Assembly (NCBI GenBank): GCA_034687125.1
Contig: JAQGBZ010000164.1
Location: 62,001-126,000, forward strand
Source of the DNA: Neelides folsomi
Taxonomy: Eukaryota > Arthropoda > Collembola > Neelipleona > Neelidae
Reading direction: 5' to 3'
Length of the DNA: 64,000 nt
The notes under the pieces are model-generated. The model was not told where the DNA came from, did no database searches, and worked only from the letters and a program-made list of their open reading frames with translations. The position numbers were made by a program, and so were the translations under genes. Of this stretch, positions 61,310 through 64,000 are shown in pieces (positions within the stretch are counted from its first letter, which is position 1; every line of letters starts with the position of its first letter).

Positions 61310-61665
61310 ATATTAATTGGGGCGAAAAAGGAATTCTTCTCATCGAATATTTCGCACCGAAAAAGAAAAATGAAGATAAGGCCAAATCAATTAATCATGT
61401 AAAATATTTGAAGACAATCATCAATTTACGAAGAGCTCTCATTTAAAAGAGGAGAATGAAGCTTTCACGGGAACACCGCATTCCTATGATAACGCTACTC
61501 CTCATAAAGCTGCTCAAGTTAAAAATAAGCTTGCTGCTTTTAATTAGCTTGAGTTAGACCATCCCCCGACCTTGCTCCTAGCGATTATTATTTATTTGGA
61601 CCTTTGAACCAACATCTTAGAGGTGAGGTTTTTAGAAGTGATGAAGAGGTGAAAGGAGCGGTGAA
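61310..61665 (+). pseudogene. mariner transposase C-terminal remnant
   Basis: Broken frames give GILLIEYFAPKKK, INHVKYLKTIINLRRAL, then in a second frame YDNATPHKAAQVKNKLAAF and LAPSDYYLFGPLNQHLRGEVF followed by SDEEVKGAV. This is the catalytic half of a mariner transposase (DNA..H..A and SDYYLF motifs). Frameshifts and stops show decay. Confidence 0.75.
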
Positions 61666-62313
61666 AGGAAAGGAGAGGAAAGAATTCTTCGACTTATATA
61701 AAATGGAGATAACACAATTTATTAGCTTTTAACAATATGTACAATAATAATATTTAAAACAACAATGAAATTAAGAAATTAAAGAGATTAAAAAATTAAT
61801 ATTTGAGAAAAGACAAGACAGAAAATTACAACTAATAAAAAGATTAATTAAATTATACAATCTTAATAAATATACAATCGTGTTAAAAAATATCTTATCA
61901 TTGTTAAGGCTTTGAATCTGAAAAAAACGAAAATATAAATAAAATAGTTTTTTGAATTTTAAACATTTTACTTTAAAATGTTATTTCAAGTTTTAAGCGT
62001 TTGTTAATTTAATTACCTATATAAATTGCATTAATTGTGGAATAATCGTTTGATTTGACTGGATGCATTTAGAATTCTCAATTCACTAGTTGTAACGTCC
62101 AAATCTAAGAAACCAAACAAGAGCCGTAATATGAGAACATGTTTCCATTGTCCTTGCTCCAACTTTACAGGAGCAATAATTACCGGCTTGATACCCATGT
62201 AGTATACTGCCCAAAAAGTCCATTCATCTATGTATATTGTATATGAAAATGCTAATTGATGAGATACGATAATTTTATTAGTTTATCTTTAAGACGCATT
62301 TAATAAAGTTAAA

Positions 62314-62439
62314 ATGGATAATTATGATTTTGATTTAATTGAACAAAGAGCAGTAATAAAGTTTTTATCATTAGAAGGTTTAAGAGGGACAAACACTCAA
62401 ATGAACGAACTCATTGGGCAGTTATTACATCGGTCCTGA
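62314..62439 (+). pseudogene. mariner transposase N-terminal fragment
   Basis: ATG 62314 opens 41 codons ending at TGA 62437. FDLIEQRAVIKFLSLEGL resembles the first helix-turn-helix of mariner transposases. It lies downstream of the C-terminal fragment at 61310-61665, so the two come from different copies or a rearrangement. Confidence 0.5.
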
Positions 62440-62640
62440 ATTGAACAAAAACTTTGTGTTTCTTTGCTCCAACAAATCGAGAAGTTATAACCGAGAGGAT
62501 GGGGTTTTCATTGAAGTGTGACTTTTGATTAAAAGCTGCTTTTCTTAGGTTAAATTTATCTTGCAATACTCAATTGCTTGCTTTGTTTGATACGTGCCAA
62601 GCGTATATAATTTCAGGTCCATTAAATCAAGTTTGGGAAA
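62440..62640 (-). pseudogene. ISL2EU-type transposase C-terminal fragment
   Basis: On the minus strand FPKLDLMDLKLYTLGTYQTK and QAIEYCKINL are followed, in another frame, by SRFVGAKKHKVFVQF. This parallels the C-terminal piece of the copy at 18920-20517 (IGSYQSKMAVNYIQKK). Only the tail is left. Confidence 0.55.
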
Positions 62641-63290
62641 CAAGGTCAAATCCTCTGTAGTAGAAATTCTCTAGAATTTTAATACCCACACACCTCCTTA
62701 TTTGTGTCGATTTCGATTTCGTGAAAACACGAATATGCTTTGACTCTTGACGAGTTTACAGATTTCAGCCTTAAAATCCTCTTGGACGAATTTGTACAAT
62801 TACAAAGTGAACAATTTCTGTGTGACATTGTTGAAATTGGAATTGAAATAGAAATTCTTTTTTTGAATAACGGGAAAAGTAATGATTGTTTACTTATAAT
62901 TGCCATTTTTATTAATTTTATTTAATATAGCGTTAATATTAAGACACCTATAATTTTCAACAAGCTGTAATTTGTATACATGATTTTAGCATATATGATT
63001 GACTTATTGCAACATTAAACATTTTATGAATGTTTTGCTAAATATTTTAAAGTGTATAATATATGTTGTGTCCCTATGTTTCAAAATTAAAAAGAGACTC
63101 GTATGGATCAATTTTTTTAAGATGATTTGAATACTTTCAGCAGTCTAGATTTGATGTAACCTACATATAATCATGACTGAAGTGTTAAAACTTGGAAATG
63201 ATAATGATTTGCTAAATATGAAAATTTTACTGTATTGCATCAGCCCGTTTCATAAGACAAGTGATATGTGTCCTTTACTGATCCACTTTC

Positions 63291-63724
63291 TCATGAAATT
63301 TCACGTAAAGAAAGTGAATGCCTTTCCTTGAACCTCGAAATCCAAGATGCGCTGAGTTCTCCATGTTTCAAATCCAGTTTAAGTTCTTTTGTAAATTGGT
63401 TTGCCTTTTCAAGTAAAATTGCTCCACTCATTGGGACATTATGGTTCTTGTGATGATGAAACCAAGTCAGAAGAGCTTTGAGTGGCATTTGGAGCAATGC
63501 AGTCTTCTCTTCTTTGATTCCTTTCATAAAATTCCTTTAATTTATTCGTAATTACATTCATTATATTGAGCATACAATGCATTTTAATATTTAATAATTA
63601 TTACCGGATTTTGTGAAATAGATGATGCAATTGAAGCTCGGTTTTTAACCATTTTACTTAAAGCGCTTTCGGAGCAGACAAGTTTTGCACAAATGACCTT
63701 TCTTTCGACTTTTAAATCTATCAT
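63291..63724 (-). pseudogene. pogo/Tigger-type transposase N-terminal fragment (HTH plus CENP-B-like domain)
   Basis: On the minus strand the ATG at 63724 gives KVICAKLVCSESALSKMVKN, a psq/CENP-B-like helix-turn-helix. After a gap around 63540-63607, possibly a degraded intron, the frame 63291-63527 reads LKALLTWFHHHKNHNVPMSG, ILLEKANQFTKEL and ASWISRFKERHSL, the HTH_CENPB domain of pogo/Tigger transposases. The two parts do not join in phase with the visible splice sites, and the DDE domain is missing. Confidence 0.75.
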
Positions 63725-64000
63725 TTAGCATTTTTAATTTTTGAGATAACGATAATTTAGTTCCTTTACCCATTTTTAAAATCTAAGCATAAAAGATATT
63801 ACAATTTATGATGGGATTTAAATTAATACGCTTTTGTTTTGATGTTTAGGAATCAACTAAATGATTGCACAAATGTACCTACATGCTTTATCGTTATTAT
63901 CTATTTAAGTTTCATAATTCCCCACTTAATGTTGAATTAGTTGACTATATACGGAAAAAATACAAGTTTGGACCAAATAATTTCTTGACTATAGCCGAAT

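Noticed and set aside
62740-62925. 61-codon plus-strand frame and its minus-strand shadow
   Set aside because: No recognisable domain; lies among transposon fragments with no continuing frame.

Overview
This is a eukaryotic nuclear window, AT-rich, with short spliced exons, GT-AG introns (mostly 45-150 bp, some of 0.6-4.4 kb) and a crowded population of DNA transposons. The gene content (a CHK/EcKL kinase-like gene, an ionotropic receptor, a Ly6-type protein, an mpaB-like oxygenase and a secreted protein of the DUF7042-7045 type) points to an arthropod. A springtail (Collembola) or other basal hexapod is plausible, but that is inference and no species can be named.

Layout. 1-4715 (minus): 5' part of a secreted DUF7042-7045-type gene that runs off the left edge. 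4716-18900: no host gene found; it holds an hAT-like element with its 8-bp target duplication (6086-7223), a retrotransposon endonuclease-domain remnant (9716-10456), an internally deleted Tc1 element (10618-11680) and a 30-bp perfect inverted repeat (17446-17550). 18900-23270: dead ISL2EU-type transposase interrupted by a Tc1-type MITE, a nearly intact Tc1 element with one stop codon, and a triple fold-back element. 25748-27759 (minus): mpaB/rubber-oxygenase-like enzyme. 30086-31095 (plus): Ly6/uPAR-type GPI-anchored protein. 31223-33422 (minus): DUS1-type tRNA dihydrouridine synthase in nine exons. 33941-36021 (minus): tandem pair of cysteine-rich, probably GPI-anchored proteins with matching promoters and 5' UTR introns. 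36806-38373 (minus): CHK kinase-like. 39802-42805 (minus): phospholipase B-like lysosomal hydrolase in ten exons. 45889-53596 (plus): long coiled-coil protein with two possible first exons. 55452-57522 (minus): ionotropic glutamate-receptor-like channel. 58740-64000: a transposon graveyard (Helitron, Harbinger, mariner, ISL2EU, pogo/Tigger fragments).

The genes do not form a pathway. The exon structures were assembled by hand and every junction listed keeps the reading frame, which is the main support for the calls. Intergenic DNA looks two-phase: moderately GC-rich, CT/GA-rich blocks alternate with islands dense in TATAC/GTATA-like words. No tRNA, rRNA or CRISPR was seen.
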